Of a stretch of DNA of 64,000 nucleotides, positions 46,740 through 58,072 are shown in pieces. The DNA is from Calcarisporiella thermophila CBS 279.70. Lineage: Eukaryota > Calcarisporiellomycota. The notes below the pieces were generated by a model. It did no database searches. It saw only the letters and a program-made list of their open reading frames with translations, and had not been told where the DNA came from. The stretch is taken from NCBI RefSeq assembly GCF_041956535.1, contig NW_027192198.1, forward strand, positions 62,001 through 126,000, written 5' to 3'. The stretch's first letter is position 1. Every line of letters starts with the position of its first letter. Position numbers and translations under genes: made by a program.

Positions 46740-47983
46740 ATGGAGGAAGCTCTTAAGAACATTGGGCAGACCATCGACCAGAATCGCATTGTGTTCACAG
46801 AGGTGCTAGGCGTGGGCGCTTACGGCGTAGTCTATCGTGCCAAATTCACTTCTCCCTCTATACCTCCCAGGTGGCTTGCTGTCAAATGTCTAAACAACCG
46901 GGGCCTAGACTCGCGTCAGCGTCATTTCCAGTTCCGAGAAATCACGCTACACACCCAGGTGTCATCGCACCCAAACATACTTACCCTTGAGAAAGTGATC
47001 GAGACGGACGACTTGATCTATGTCGTGTTGGAGTATTGTGATGAGGGCGATCTGTTTTCCGCCATTGTTGATCGTGGAAAGTATACGGGTAACGACGCAC
47101 TAGTGAAGAAAGTGTTCCTACAGATACTGGACGCTGTGATGTATTGCCACAAACGAGGTGTGTCATGCCTGCATTGCTCTCCCTTTGCCATTTTCTTTTG
47201 GAATGGCTGTCCTCTCTCCCGGCATTTCTAACTCGACGCGATTTTTTCTCCCTCTTAGGAGTATATCACCGCGATCTTAAACCGGAGAACATCATGGTAT
47301 TTTCCGGTTGCCAAGTGGTTAAGCTAGCAGACTTTGGACTCGCAACTACGCAGAGATACTCCACCGAGTTTGGCTGTGGAAGCTTATTTTACCAATCACC
47401 AGGTAAGCTCGATGGCGATCGGCACTCCCTCTCCTTCATATACCCATCCATGCCCAAATTTCCCATGTTATACATGTCTAATACCAATGCGTGCTTCATA
47501 TTTACAGAATGTCTTGGCGGCCTTGACCGTCGCCTGCAAAACTATGAAACTCCCCCAAACGATATTTGGTCGCTGGGCATCATATTGGTTAATCTTATTG
47601 CCGGACGTAACCCTTGGAAACAGGCAACTCTAGCTGACCCGACCTTCCGCGCCTTTTTGCGGGATCCCAATGTGCTAGGTGCAATTCTCCCGCTAAGTTT
47701 TGAGGCCGTATCAGTGCTGAAGCGGGTGTTCGAAATAGACCCGAAGCTAAGAGTTGGGCTGGGAGAGTTGAAGGACCAGATCATGGGGATGCGATCTTTT
47801 AGACGGGCGATTCCGATTCCAAGACCCATCATGCCTGTGGTAGCGGGCTCAGGCGTGGGGATGGGTTGTAGAGGAGGCAGTAAAAACTCGACCACCACCA
47901 CATCTGGCTCACCCTCGCAGTCGTGTACTGTATCAGTAGAACCTGTACAAAAGAACAAAAATCTATTGGTACTGGGTGGCTGA
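46740..47983 (+). CDS. Ran1/Pat1-like serine/threonine protein kinase
   Basis: Fungal kinase of the Ran1/Sks1/Vhs1/Ksp1 group, which controls the switch between growth and meiosis or nutrient responses. Three exons (46740-47157, 47259-47402, 47508-47983) give 345 residues. Motifs in order: Gly loop GVGAYGVV, the Lys of WLAVKCLN, catalytic HRDLKPEN (about residue 143), DFGLA, then the activation segment FGCGSLFYQSPECLGG, in which GCGS-FY-SPEC is typical of this group. WSLGIILVNLIAGRNPWKQA follows. The C-terminal 60 residues are Ser/Thr/Pro-rich and unstructured. The in-frame stretch upstream of 46740 contains no ATG, so the start is well set. Confidence 0.9.
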
Positions 47984-48608
47984 TCAAATGTTGTCTCATT
48001 TTTCCTCTTTACTGTTCCCATTACGTGCACACTATATACCATAGCGCTTTTTTTTGTTGAGTTTGTAGAGCGGTGTTGATGATTCCTTTCTTTTTAGTTT
48101 GATTGTCTTGTTCAGTTTTTTTTAGTTAAAAACACTATTGATACATATTTGTGATTTTATACTTTGTTATTTTCCTATTTTTTTTTTATTATTTCCTGTG
48201 GTTTTTAAACGTATTTGTATCTATTTCAACGTTATTCTATATAATAATAACTCCCATTTCATGTTCGCCCATGGACGAAAGAGAATATGGCTAGCTTTCT
48301 ATTATATACAATTTGCACGCTTGCTTTCTTAAACTTTAAGCCTCGGGCTTCCCCCGCATGTGGAGGATGAGCACTAACACTACATAGTTTCAGCTTCATT
48401 ATGATTGGCGTTTTTCTGACACTTGTTACATCGAAGGTGATGCGTGACTCAGCTTAGAGGTCTGTGGGAAGATTACCATTACTCCTTGGAAAAATGCGAA
48501 AGGTTTCCCGAATTTTCCTATCTCTTCACTATGTATTGTAACGCCCTATTAAACTAAATTTGAATTAGCCTTGACAAGTTTCGATGCATCTTTTCTTCTT
48601 TTTCCATA
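47984..48608. other. AT-rich intergenic region
   Basis: About 625 nt of T-rich sequence after the kinase gene. The open frame at 48138-48332 is T-rich and shows no protein-like pattern. Nothing else is seen. Confidence 0.5.
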
Positions 48609-48952
48609 ATGCGCAGTTGCACGCTTTCAGAGAAATCTTCTATCACTCTTGGATTGGATCGAAATTTAATTGATCCTAGGCCCCCACTTGCTCGGAGAAT
48701 ACCCGATGCCACCGGTGCTCCGGAGTCGAAAGTAGCGATATTCAAGAGGCTTCAAGAACAGAAACACGGACCAAAGCCCGAAGGCACCTCCCAGGTCTCT
48801 CTAATATGGCTTATTTGGATATAGCGAAGGTGGAGGTTGGATGTTTATGAATGCAGGAGTTCTCGGTCACTCTGACCGAGAGCTGGAATTGGTGGCTTAA
48901 TGCTCTCCTTGTGATTATTTTTACGTTTCTTGGCACTACCCCATTGACTTAA
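48609..48952 (+). CDS. Small protein with a C-terminal membrane segment, unrecognised
   Basis: Two exons (48609-48794, 48857-48952) give 93 residues. The N-terminal two thirds are polar (LGLDRNLIDPRPPLARRIPD, then FKRLQEQKHGPKPEG). The last 20 residues are hydrophobic (SWNWWLNALLVIIFTFLGTT) and reach the C-terminus, so a tail-anchored protein with a cytosolic head is likely. The stop is only 37 nt before the ATG of the next gene, an unusually tight spacing here. An alternative is that both belong to one transcript. No family recognised. Confidence 0.55.
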
Positions 48953-48989
48953 CCATTAATAACGTGTCATCAGCACACAAATATTAGCG

Positions 48990-50345
48990 ATGGCATCTTT
49001 ACTCTTTGCAGACATCCATTTTCCTGAAGAACTTTTTGACCCAGACACTGGAGATTTTACTGCGCCAGTGCAGACATTGCTCCGGTTCACTCCCCATATA
49101 TTAAGCGAGATGCCCAAAAAGGTGCAGGAGCCGATGCGGCGGGAAGATTCTGATCCCATGTTTTTTGCTGCACATCAAGCGCAAAATCATAAGCAGAAAC
49201 AGCCCCAGCAGGACAGAGACAGAGAAAGTGGCACGGATAGAATACTCAAGAGTGTGGGAGGATGGATGAGTTCTGAACTCGTGCGCAACCTCGCTAAGAG
49301 CTCCTTTAAATTTTGTGTGGAGGTCGCACGTGCCTACGCAGAGGGACAATCCAATGCCCATTTCAAAGCATCTAGTGAGGAAAATGTTAACAAGCGCAGA
49401 GAAAAGAAACGGCACAGAGGCTGGGACAAAGAAACACTATGGGAGATCAAAATGGAGCAAAAGAGGGAAAGAGAAAAGGATAAGGAGAGAAGAGAAAAAG
49501 AACAAAAGGAGAAAGACAAGAGTAAAAAGGAAAAGGAGAAGGAAAAAGAGGCGAATAATGATAATGGGGAAAGCTCAAATAAGGAGACAAAGGATAAAAA
49601 CGAAAATAGCAAGAGTAAAGAAAATGAAATGGTCGTTAGTGCCCTTGGTGCCCTTGCTGCTCTTACCATCTCGCTCTACTCCTCCTATCGTGCGTCCCAG
49701 AGCTGGGGTGAGGTATCCTTTTATCATCAGCTCGACCTACTTCTCCAGCACGTATCTGAATCACTCTCAAGCACCCGTGCCTGGGTGGAGGAGCGCCGTC
49801 GTCTTGGCCTCGAGATTCCCTCCATTGTCACTGAAGATTTGAGAAAATTGACCAAACTCCTGGATTTAATACAGCGTTTAGACAACCGACCGGAGAAACG
49901 AACCGAGACAGCCGCTTGGGTGACCTCTGCCATGGGGGGGATGGGTGCACTGGGTGGACTTGCTTTAGGAAGTACAATGGTACTCACAGGGGGTGCCGTG
50001 ATCGCGGTGGGTGGCCTTGTGGTAGGCGCGGCAGCAATAGGCCGATTCTCTGGGCGAGCTTACAAAGGGGCTAGAATGGCGACGGAAGAAGAGGCTCGGA
50101 CAGTGCTGCAACTCCTAGTAAAAAACCGGGAAGAACGCGCGGCAGAGGTATTACGAGTTTTCCAAGAGCTCAAGAGGAGAAGAGAAGAGTCCATGGTCAA
50201 ACAAATCGAGCAGAACACGGGGAAGTCACCAATGGTGGAGCAAATGTGGAAAGAGCGCACTAAAATCGAGGGCGAAGGCATACAAATTAAGGAGAGAGAG
50301 GCGATACCCAGGCACTCGAGGTTGCCCAATGACTTGGCGGCATGA
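48990..50345 (+). CDS. Lys/Glu-rich protein with two membrane segments, unrecognised
   Basis: Intronless frame of 451 residues. Residues 1-130 are ordinary globular-type sequence (LLFADIHFPEELFDPDTGDF; LVRNLAKSSFKFCVEVARAY). Residues 140-212 form a very charged Lys/Glu/Arg tract predicted as a single long helix. A first hydrophobic helix follows (VVSALGALAALTISLYSSY, about 214-232). An amphipathic helical part (LLLQHVSESLSSTRAWVEER) leads to a second, glycine-zipper-like hydrophobic stretch (about 314-357; small residues at regular spacing). The tail is basic and coiled. The arrangement suggests an organelle-membrane protein, but I recognise no family. The adjacent small gene may be co-regulated. 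Confidence 0.72.
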   Translation: MASLLFADIHFPEELFDPDTGDFTAPVQTLLRFTPHILSEMPKKVQEPMRREDSDPMFFAAHQAQNHKQKQPQQDRDRESGTDRILKSVGGWMSSELVRNLAKSSFKFCVEVARAYAEGQSNAHFKASSEENVNKRREKKRHRGWDKETLWEIKMEQKREREKDKERREKEQKEKDKSKKEKEKEKEANNDNGESSNKETKDKNENSKSKENEMVVSALGALAALTISLYSSYRASQSWGEVSFYHQLDLLLQHVSESLSSTRAWVEERRRLGLEIPSIVTEDLRKLTKLLDLIQRLDNRPEKRTETAAWVTSAMGGMGALGGLALGSTMVLTGGAVIAVGGLVVGAAAIGRFSGRAYKGARMATEEEARTVLQLLVKNREERAAEVLRVFQELKRRREESMVKQIEQNTGKSPMVEQMWKERTKIEGEGIQIKEREAIPRHSRLPNDLAA

Positions 50346-51484
50346 TCGGGATTCACTTTCATTTTTTTCATTATTGTATGTAAACCTTTATTTGTGCAAT
50401 TGAACTGTTAATACCAGCACGGCTATTTGATTTTTTCTTTGTAGTGATGGATACTTGAATCTACCCTATATTTTTTTCTTGACGCAACCCACCTCTCCGG
50501 TCATTGTTTTTGAAATTGGTTCCTTCCTGGCCAATTCGGCTTTCGTCAATTAGGTCAGTATTGGAGTATTAGCTAAGAACTCGTGCCTACGCACCTGGGC
50601 TTGACCCACAAAGCTGGCCTAGCTGTATCTGGTTTTTGGGCATGTATTTAGATGTATATCCATTCAAACAGCTCCCATGCCTCCCGCCTGGCTTCCTCTC
50701 CTTTAATTTTTCCACCGATTTGATTCATTTTACTACATGGTATTGAATCACGGCTCCCAAGCCCCATTCCCATCGACGGCCGATCCTAGTCCACGAATTG
50801 GAGGCCTCCTTTAATATAATAAGCGTTTTTTGGTGAAACAGCCATCCCACCATTGACAGCTCAGGCTATCGCTTAATATCTCTTTGTTGAAAGCGTGGAT
50901 CGTAAAAAATAAAGCAACGAGAAACCTCGGATGAAATCAAAACACCTGTTTCGTAGAATTATAGCACATGGAGGTGATGATACTCCACGAGAACGTAGAC
51001 ATCATGTGCTTACAACGCGATTTCTCCCCTTTCTTGAAAAAGTTCCATCGGAGTTGTGATTGTACCACAATGGCTATTTTTTTTTCGTTTTTCGAGCACT
51101 ATTAATTTCTTGTGAACTCTCTCTTTTATTGTGAGAGTTCCAGCCTGAAAGTGAGCCACCCGGAATACCATGAAGACGTATAAAAAAACCAACACAATTT
51201 TTCCGCACCAGAGCCTCTAAAGGTGTTTTTCTGATGACTACTTTATTTCAACCCCATTTGTGTTTTTAGTCCCTCTGGTCTCTTTTGTTTATTTGTTTTT
51301 TACAGTTCTATTGTAGATTGTAGATTGTTTTTCCTATTTAAAGATATCTTCTTGCATTTACCAGCTCTAAACAAGTTGGACGCGAACAATGCAACTTTAT
51401 ATCTCTCCTCATGTGCACTTTTTTGGATTATCTTTAAGTTGCCTTCCTATATTTCTCTCATAGCAATCTGAGGCAATATTCTAC
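50346..51484. other. 1.1-kb intergenic region upstream of the receptor gene
   Basis: AT-rich interval with no supported gene. The only open frame of note (51010-51195, minus) has no recognised motif. A CCAATTCGG core near 50530 recurs near 32915, which could be chance. Confidence 0.45.
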
Positions 51485-52845
51485 ATGGATAAAGGGATCT
51501 CCTTTGAGCAGGAAGAGATACTTTTGGTCATAGTGCGAGTCACCAGTGCTATCAGTATATTTTGTTCATCTACTGCCGTTGTTGTAAGCTTTTTGTATGC
51601 AATCTAAGGGTTAACCCTTGTTATTTAGTAGCTATTTTTTTTTCTCCTCTCTAGAAATTAACCTATATTGATCCCACTTATAACGTGAAGCAATTCCTTC
51701 TGCTCTATATGTCAATTGCAGATATCATCTCTAGCTTGTGTCGGTTTCTTGGCAGGTAGTAAACACTCTAGTTGCTGGGTACACCATAGTTTCAACTCAC
51801 TCGCCTGGCCTAATCTTTTCCGTGTAGATGGACCTGTTCATACAAAGAAGAATCCTTATCTATCTTTTGTCTCTTCCAAGTCTTTGGTATTCAATTCGGC
51901 GATATTGCATCCCTCTTGGCGACCTTTTCCCTGAGCTTAAATCTCCTTTGGCTTATTTATTTTCGTTTTCCCATGACGCGGGTTTCGCTCGTTGCTCTCC
52001 TTTATCTCTCCTTCATCCTGATTCTCTCCCTTACGTTTGCTGCCACCTCGCTTCTCATTGGAGGGTATAAGAACACTATTTTCGGCTGTTCTGTAATGGA
52101 CAAAAGCATTCTGGTACCCTACCTGATAATCCTATGGTCTGTGTTGGTGGGGAACGTCACCATTTACCTTTTGGTTGGATGGAGGGTATGGCGCGTACAA
52201 GGAGAAGAGGAGGGGGAGAGCAGGCGCAGTGCGGCGGAGAGGGCATCTCAATTCCGAGTTCAGTACGTGCGCACTGCCTCTTGCTTCATTATGGCGTTTG
52301 TATTCACTTGGACTGCATTCACATTGCATCGGATCTTCCAAATGTCCTCCCTGAACATCTCCTTTGCGCTTCTTTTTTTCGATGCCTTTTGCACTCCACT
52401 TCGCGGCTTCACTAACTGTCTAGCCTATATACTCACCTTCTCTCTCTTCACCCATTACCGCCCGACCTTGGCGGGTCACCTCTCACCCACTCAATCCGCT
52501 CACCCTCCGCCTGCTCCACCCCAACCGCACTCGGTCAATTCCTCGCTCCCACTTCTGCAAAGCAATCATCTTCCCGCTCGTCTCGCGACCCCGTCCCCAT
52601 CAGAGACACCCCATTTGAATCGAACGTCCTCTTTTGTCTCGACTCTAAACCGGAATATAGACATAGAACCAGGACTGCCGCCTCTCCCGCCTCTTCTGCT
52701 TCACCAACCCGTTCATCCCAATCGACTGAGCCCCCTCGATAGCGATTCTGCGGATGCGCGGCATTCCTCAGTGCTCTCCTCGTCAGGTACAGAAGATGAG
52801 TACACAAGTGTGCCTATTGTGGTACTGGCACCCCTCAGAGTTTAA
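51485..52845 (+). CDS. Seven-helix receptor (cAMP-receptor-like/Git3-type GPCR)
   Basis: G-protein-coupled receptor of the fungal class related to Dictyostelium cAMP receptors and Git3. Three exons (51485-51583, 51655-51755, 51828-52845) give 405 residues. Helices: ILLVIVRVTSAISIFCSS; FLLLYMSIADIISSLCRF; FCLFQVFGIQFGDIASLLAT; VSLVALLYLSFILILSLTFA; VPYLIILWSVLVGNVTIYLL; YVRTASCFIMAFVFTWTAFT; LLFFDAFCTPLRGFTNCLAY. The conserved SIADIISS in helix 2 and the two extracellular cysteines fit the class. Helices 5 and 6 are joined by a basic and acidic loop (RVWRVQGEEEGESRR), the usual G-protein contact. The C-terminal tail of about 130 residues is Ser/Pro/His-rich. The ligand is unknown. Confidence 0.85.
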
Positions 52846-53403
52846 CTTTGTTGTGATACCTTCATTTGAAACTTCATCCCCTTTCAACTCTAACCTCAAC
52901 TCTATATTGGCAATCTAAAAAAATTGGCGCTCTATTTTATGTAAAAGGGGACATCGATCTTGAAGCGTAATTAGGCTATACTATCTGATAATGGTTATTT
53001 TTATTTTTCTAACAGATGACTGAATTCTTTAACTGTACAGTGGCTTCATTGAATTCGCCCAGTTTTGATTTTTTTATTTTTTTATTTTAATTTATTGCTT
53101 TTCGACGAACAAAGTTTTCTATTATACGATTGAGAGTTCAAACGAACCACGTATCCATATAAAATATTTATGCACGGTTGAATAACATAAGATATATTGA
53201 AATGCGCAGAGGGTGTGCGCTAGGGGGAGCTTCGTAGTGATCTCGATTAACAAAGAAAGAACCAAATTATCTTTATTACAGTGAAAGTTCAGTTAATATA
53301 TACTGTACGTACGGAAAATGACATTACAAGGCCCAACCAGATAATATCCGGTGTTCAAAAGTAAAAGAATTATTTAAGTGACTATCCTATTATTACAAGC
53401 CTA
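52846..53403. other. AT-rich convergent intergenic region
   Basis: About 560 nt of A/T-rich sequence with T runs between two convergent genes. Nothing recognised. Confidence 0.5.
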
Positions 53404-53784
53404 TTAACATCTCAAAAACACCGATTTAAACTTAATTGGTGGTTCGAATGTATGTTGTTGAGCCGTTCCCTGATAAACCACACTGCCCTTACATCCTTCG
53501 CTAGCATACATGAAGTATTGTAACACATCGGGAGTGGCGTCGAGGTTTTTAGTGGGATCAGAGTCATCAAGACCATAGCATTGGTTAGGGGTGCCTCCGG
53601 TTTGGCGACTATATGATCCTTTGAAGCCTGTAATTGATAACATAGAGAAAGCACCTCAGCATGGTATACTACTAGTACACCCATCCATTATTTTATACCC
53701 ACGTATAGTGCAAATGTCTCCTCTCGCTTGAGTAATAGCTACGATGGCGAAAGTGGCAATTGACAAAAAAACGATCGTTTTCAT
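53404..53784 (-). CDS. Small secreted protein, unrecognised
   Basis: Two exons (53784-53703, 53627-53404) give 101 residues. A signal peptide is clear (MKTIVFLSIATFAIVAITQA), with likely cleavage before RGDICT. The mature part of about 80 residues has four cysteines (in DICTIR, NQCYGL, EGCKGS and at the C-terminus in LRC), enough for two disulfides. The rest is polar with TGGTPNQ and DPTKNLDATPD. An effector-like or wall-associated role is possible, but no family is recognised. It opens the sparse AT-rich part of the window. Confidence 0.65.
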
Positions 53785-55451
53785 TGTGAATATTGTTATT
53801 TTTATGCGAACCGTTATTTTTTTGAAAGAGCGAGAATATTAACAATGAATTGACTTTATATAAGAAAGAATTATATGTGGCTTTGCATAATGCCTTCAAC
53901 GGTGGCTCGAAAGAAGGCAATGCATATTTTTGTTGGAAAAAGTGATTCATGCTCGGATATTAATAACGTGGAAAAGGCTTGGTGGCAATAAGACTAAAGT
54001 CGTGTCTCCTCCTTTCTTTAATTTTTTTCTTTACTAATCAAGGAAGAAGCGTGACCCGAATCTATTAATAGCTCGAATTAATATGCAAAGGAGGGACTGT
54101 TATAATATATAAATAGGAGATATCGAATTGAAGATACTAGATTATAGAAACTCAGCCATCTAAAGAATCGTGGCTTTTATAACTAAATAATGTGTGAAAA
54201 ACTCGCAACTCTGCCCGCAAGCTAGCAAGAATAGTTTAAGGGGGAAAATAGCCGAAGTGGCGAAACTAATGCTGTATAAATCACCAGTGGCATCCTTCAA
54301 GTATCTGCAGTCCACATCCTGAAAAAATGCAAACAGAGCAATAATCTATTATCAATTTCAAAAACAACGAAAAAGCTAACGCCGCTTATGCGCACAATTG
54401 GGATTTAGAGATATTTTATCTGCAAGCCAAGTCAGCACTAGTACTACATTATACTTTTTTTTTCACTTCCTCAATGTGGATGAGGATGTTACATCCCTAT
54501 ATCAGTACAAAAGTGGTAAACCATGAGAAGAAACGGAGCTTCTGAGGCACTAAGGTTGCATACGACATCTATAACTTCGTATATACAGCATGCAATATTG
54601 TCTATTACTGAGCATTTGTATGATAAAAGGTCGGTCCAAGATATTGGAACGCCAATAATGCAAGAGATTTCTACTATCTTGTTTCTGAATTCAAATATTG
54701 CATAGATGGGGATGTAGAATATTTGCATTGTGTTTACAAGAACCGCGGGTTTGGTTCACTTCGCGTACATTTGGGGGCAAAATTGAGAATATTTTTACGA
54801 ATTTTTTCTTAAATATATTCTGATCAGATGAAATATAATGCAAGAGGTTGTAATATTAAACAGAGGTGGAGCTACACCTTATGCTGATTCACCTGCTACC
54901 CGGGCCATTAATGCATAATACCAGTAAAACTATAAGTAGTTCCAAGAATATTATGGGAAAATCTGCTATCCTGCCTCTACAAAAATCTATAAAATGTTTA
55001 GAAAACATTGAGCATAATGAATCCCGAATAAAAACCTTTCTGTGCTTATATGTTTTCGCATCGTTACATATATTCTATATGCTCTTATGTGCTCCCCTTT
55101 ATATTTTGATTTTATGAATTAATAATGAATAATTAACGAATGATAAATTAATCGTAAATAATGAATAAGGTACTTATTTAAAGATAATTCTATTAAATGG
55201 AATTATTTTTGTATTACAAATTTTGTACCCTAGTATAACTTTTAATTACCGCTAAGTTGATTAAATGTTATATTTTTTAACTACTAGTAACACTTTTACT
55301 TTAATTACCCTTGCGTCAAATTAATATTTTAGTTTCAAGTTGAGCGTAACGTTTATATTTTAAATCTTTTCATTCGCTTTTGTAAAAAGGCTTTTATCTT
55401 CATTTCCGATCTCAAATCCCCTATATTCAAAGGTCGAGACGAAATAATAGG
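53785..55451. other. Gene-sparse AT-rich region
   Basis: About 1.67 kb of strongly AT-rich sequence, especially 55100-55440, with no supported gene. Short open frames (for example 54523-54705 and 54866-55117) are compositional. It borders the transposase relic and may include remains of the same element. Confidence 0.5.
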
Positions 55452-55965
55452 ATGGATGAACGTTTAGTATTGGATTTGAATTTGAGGGCAGAGCGCTCGG
55501 ATCTAACTACTAAATGCTCTAACAATTTATGTTCACGATCAGGCAAACTCAGTTCGCATAACGGAATACTTATGAGAAATGTATCAACAGAGAAAAGCGT
55601 TTTCATATTACGATTTCGATTTTCAAAAGCCGTAAATACTTATTGCATTACCACTGGTATTGTCGAACATAATCATCCTTTGGAGCCCGAAGATATTCGT
55701 TTTACTCGCAGATTTCGTAGACCCAACCCTAAAACGGGGCAATTTGCTCAGAACATTGTTCAATTTGGAGGCAGCGTTTCTCTTGCAATTCGTCCAAATA
55801 GAATCCATTCAGGCTAAAGATAATGCTATAGCGACAATTGCTAGAAATAAAAGGGTGAACTATCCGAAATTGCTGCCTTGTTGACCAAGCTTGAGAATTC
55901 AACCGAATATACCATCAAATACGTATTGGAGAATGGTAAACTGTAAAATAGATTTTGGGTGCGTA
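55452..55965 (+). pseudogene. Decayed MULE/FAR1-type transposase N-terminal fragment
   Basis: The first frame (55452-55817) ends in a zinc-binding-type signature FRFSKAVNTYCITTGIVEHN followed by HPLEPEDIRF, the HNHPL motif of WRKY-GCM1/FAR1/MULE DNA-binding domains. Similarity then shifts frame for QAKDNAIATIARNKRVN (about 55800-55860) and returns to the first frame for LSEIAALLTKLENSTEYTIK, then YVLENGKL, an in-frame TAA (55944-55946) and NRFW. In Mutator-like transposases the order HNHPL, DVxN, LLxxLE, lFW is standard. Two frame changes, one stop and loss of the catalytic half after FW make it non-functional. No terminal inverted repeats were found by eye. Confidence 0.68.
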
Positions 55966-56418
55966 TTTCGTATATTTCACTTGTAAGTCATTGTGGAATT
56001 CTTCAATGTAACATTAAACCTTATTTTTCAACCACCTCTTTCCCACCACGATTAGCCCTTGAACCGATGGCCGGGAACTATTGCGAGAACAGTCAAAGAA
56101 TAATTATATTCCAAATCCCTCTACCCTATTTTTCCTCTGGGTATGAGTATGGATACAAAAAATTTCCACAATGTATTATTGATCCATGATCAAAGTATCC
56201 CATAAATTCAACCCATTTCTTAGTCTCATTGATTGACGAAATAAAGCAAAATATTTTTTTAAAAATAAATCAACAGATCCATAATTTGCTGCTCGTTAAA
56301 CCAGTACAGGTCAAATACATGCAAAGGAATCACTGTACATTACTAGTGGGTTATTGTTAGGGTCAGTTAAATAATGCGTATCGAAGTGCTAAAAGATACA
56401 ATTCACAGGATAGAAAAC
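55966..56418. other. Intergenic sequence after the transposase relic
   Basis: About 450 nt of AT-rich sequence up to the stop of the carotenoid oxygenase gene. Possibly eroded element sequence; no motif identified. Confidence 0.4.
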
Positions 56419-58072
56419 TCAATTGACAGTAACACTCTTCCCTTGCGAATCAACAAAGCTCCCGTGAAGTGAAGGGAGCGTGAATTCGCCAATTCTGGCC
56501 CGCGCCAGCTCTTTGAAAGTCTTTCCATCCAACACTACAAGGAAACAATCTTCCGATGTAGCCGAGTTCACCACGCTCACTACCGCACCATCATCTTCTT
56601 CGGTTGCTCCCGGTCGTGGAATGAAAATAGGCTCTGAGCACGAATAGCCCGGCTCTTCCCAATTGATAGTGGTACCCTTTTCAAGATCTCCCTTGCCAAG
56701 TCCGCTGAGGAGACCCTCTCCTCCTTTTGTTTTTGTAACGGTCACTCCATATACATATCGGTTACGGCGGCGCTCAAAGTTAGAGTTGATGCGTGCGAGC
56801 TCAAACTTCACATTGGTATCGTGCACTTCAACCTTTGCCACCGTCTTATTGTTTGGCTCGCTTTGTTGACGAGCCACTTCCCTTATGTTGCGCAGGCGAT
56901 ATCTCCGCACCATGACTTTAGGTCCGGGTTTCTTCTCCGAAGGATTGTAATATCCGGCCGGCTGTGCCTCTCCCGGCTTTTTTCCAAACTCATACGACCA
57001 CCAGATAACGTCGGCGTTGTCGTATGCACTTGCATCAAAAACGATGTCGTCCCCTTCGTCCCAAGCATTGAGCGTGTGAAACGCGAAGCAAGGCGGTCCT
57101 TCATAGGTGGCAATATGGCCCCCCGAAATACGATCTACGACGTGGTATAGTGTAGGGAGTTTCTCATCCCAATAGAATGAATCGACTAAATTGCCATAAT
57201 ATAAGACTGAGAGACCTCCCCAACTCTAAAAGGAAAAGTGATCAGTGAGACTTTGAAACTAATCAATGGAAGCTTCGGTCAGGCTAACTTACATAATAGA
57301 GAGGGTAGTTGGGGAGAATAATATATTTGTCGGTCATGGAGAAGGAATGGATATAGGATGGAACGACCGGCTTGCCGGTAACCAAGTGTTTACCTACGTC
57401 TCCAAAGATGCGCACGCTGCTGTCTCTGCCGAGGCCGAAGAGTCGGAACTGCATGGTGCGACCAAATTTGAAAACAAAGTTCACGTATTCTTTCTCGTCT
57501 TCTTGATGATGCGCTGCGCTGAGATCCCCTTTAAGTCTTTCGTCAAATAGGCCGTAATCGAATAGTTTAATTGGCTCTAGAGTGATGGGGTCCAGCTGCT
57601 GCAAACTATTGGCATCGGTCTTGGCGACTAAGGCGCCCTTCTCTCCAAGTGGGAAGTTGGGTGTCACAGTCACGTTGACAACAGAGCTGCTCGGGTCTCG
57701 CTTTTCCGTTCTGGCACCCTTACCTCCAAGGGTCATTTTATAAAAAGATTGTAGGCGATGGAAAATGGTCTGGCATGGATCTCGACCAAAGGAAAAGGCA
57801 GGCTCGCCTCTCAGGAGACGCTCTTCATAAGCGCGCGCGGTTCGACGATTTGAGTAGCGCACTTTTCCATCGGCAAATTCGAAGCGATGGACTACAGGAA
57901 GCGCGTCAAAGGGGTGATTCACGGTGTATTGACGCGTGCCGTCCGGGGAGGAGAGGTGGAAGACCCCACCACCCATGCGGTAAAGCACCCCACTTACCCA
58001 GGCCGGAAGCTTGCCCTCCACATCCAGGGCAATTTGTTGGGTAATCTCATGGCAATTTGTGAACGGTTTCAT
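56419..58072 (-). CDS. Carotenoid cleavage oxygenase (RPE65/BCO family)
   Basis: Non-heme iron oxygenase cutting carotenoids or apocarotenoids. Two exons (58072-57293, 57225-56419) give 528 residues, the normal length. The four iron-binding histidines are visible: His188 or 189 (SAAHHQEDEKEYVNF), His242 (YIHSFSMTDKYIILP), His310 (FHTLNAWDEGDDIVF) and His514 (LPSLHGSFVD). Family segments PAWVSGVLYRMGGGVF and NHPFDALPVVHRFEFADGKV are typical of the animal-like BCO/RPE65 and fungal apocarotenal branch. There is no signal peptide. In Mucoromycota such enzymes make trisporoid pheromone precursors and in other fungi retinal for opsins; no cyclase or opsin gene is nearby to decide between them. Confidence 0.94.

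Noticed and set aside
49334-49669. 111-aa minus-strand Ser/Phe/Leu-rich frame
   Set aside because: Antisense of the Lys/Glu-rich tract; AAG/GAA codons give CTT/TTC on the other strand.
54866-55117. 83-aa plus-strand frame in the AT-rich region
   Set aside because: Lacks an ATG at its start and has AT-driven composition (Ile/Leu/Asn/Lys) with no conserved pattern.
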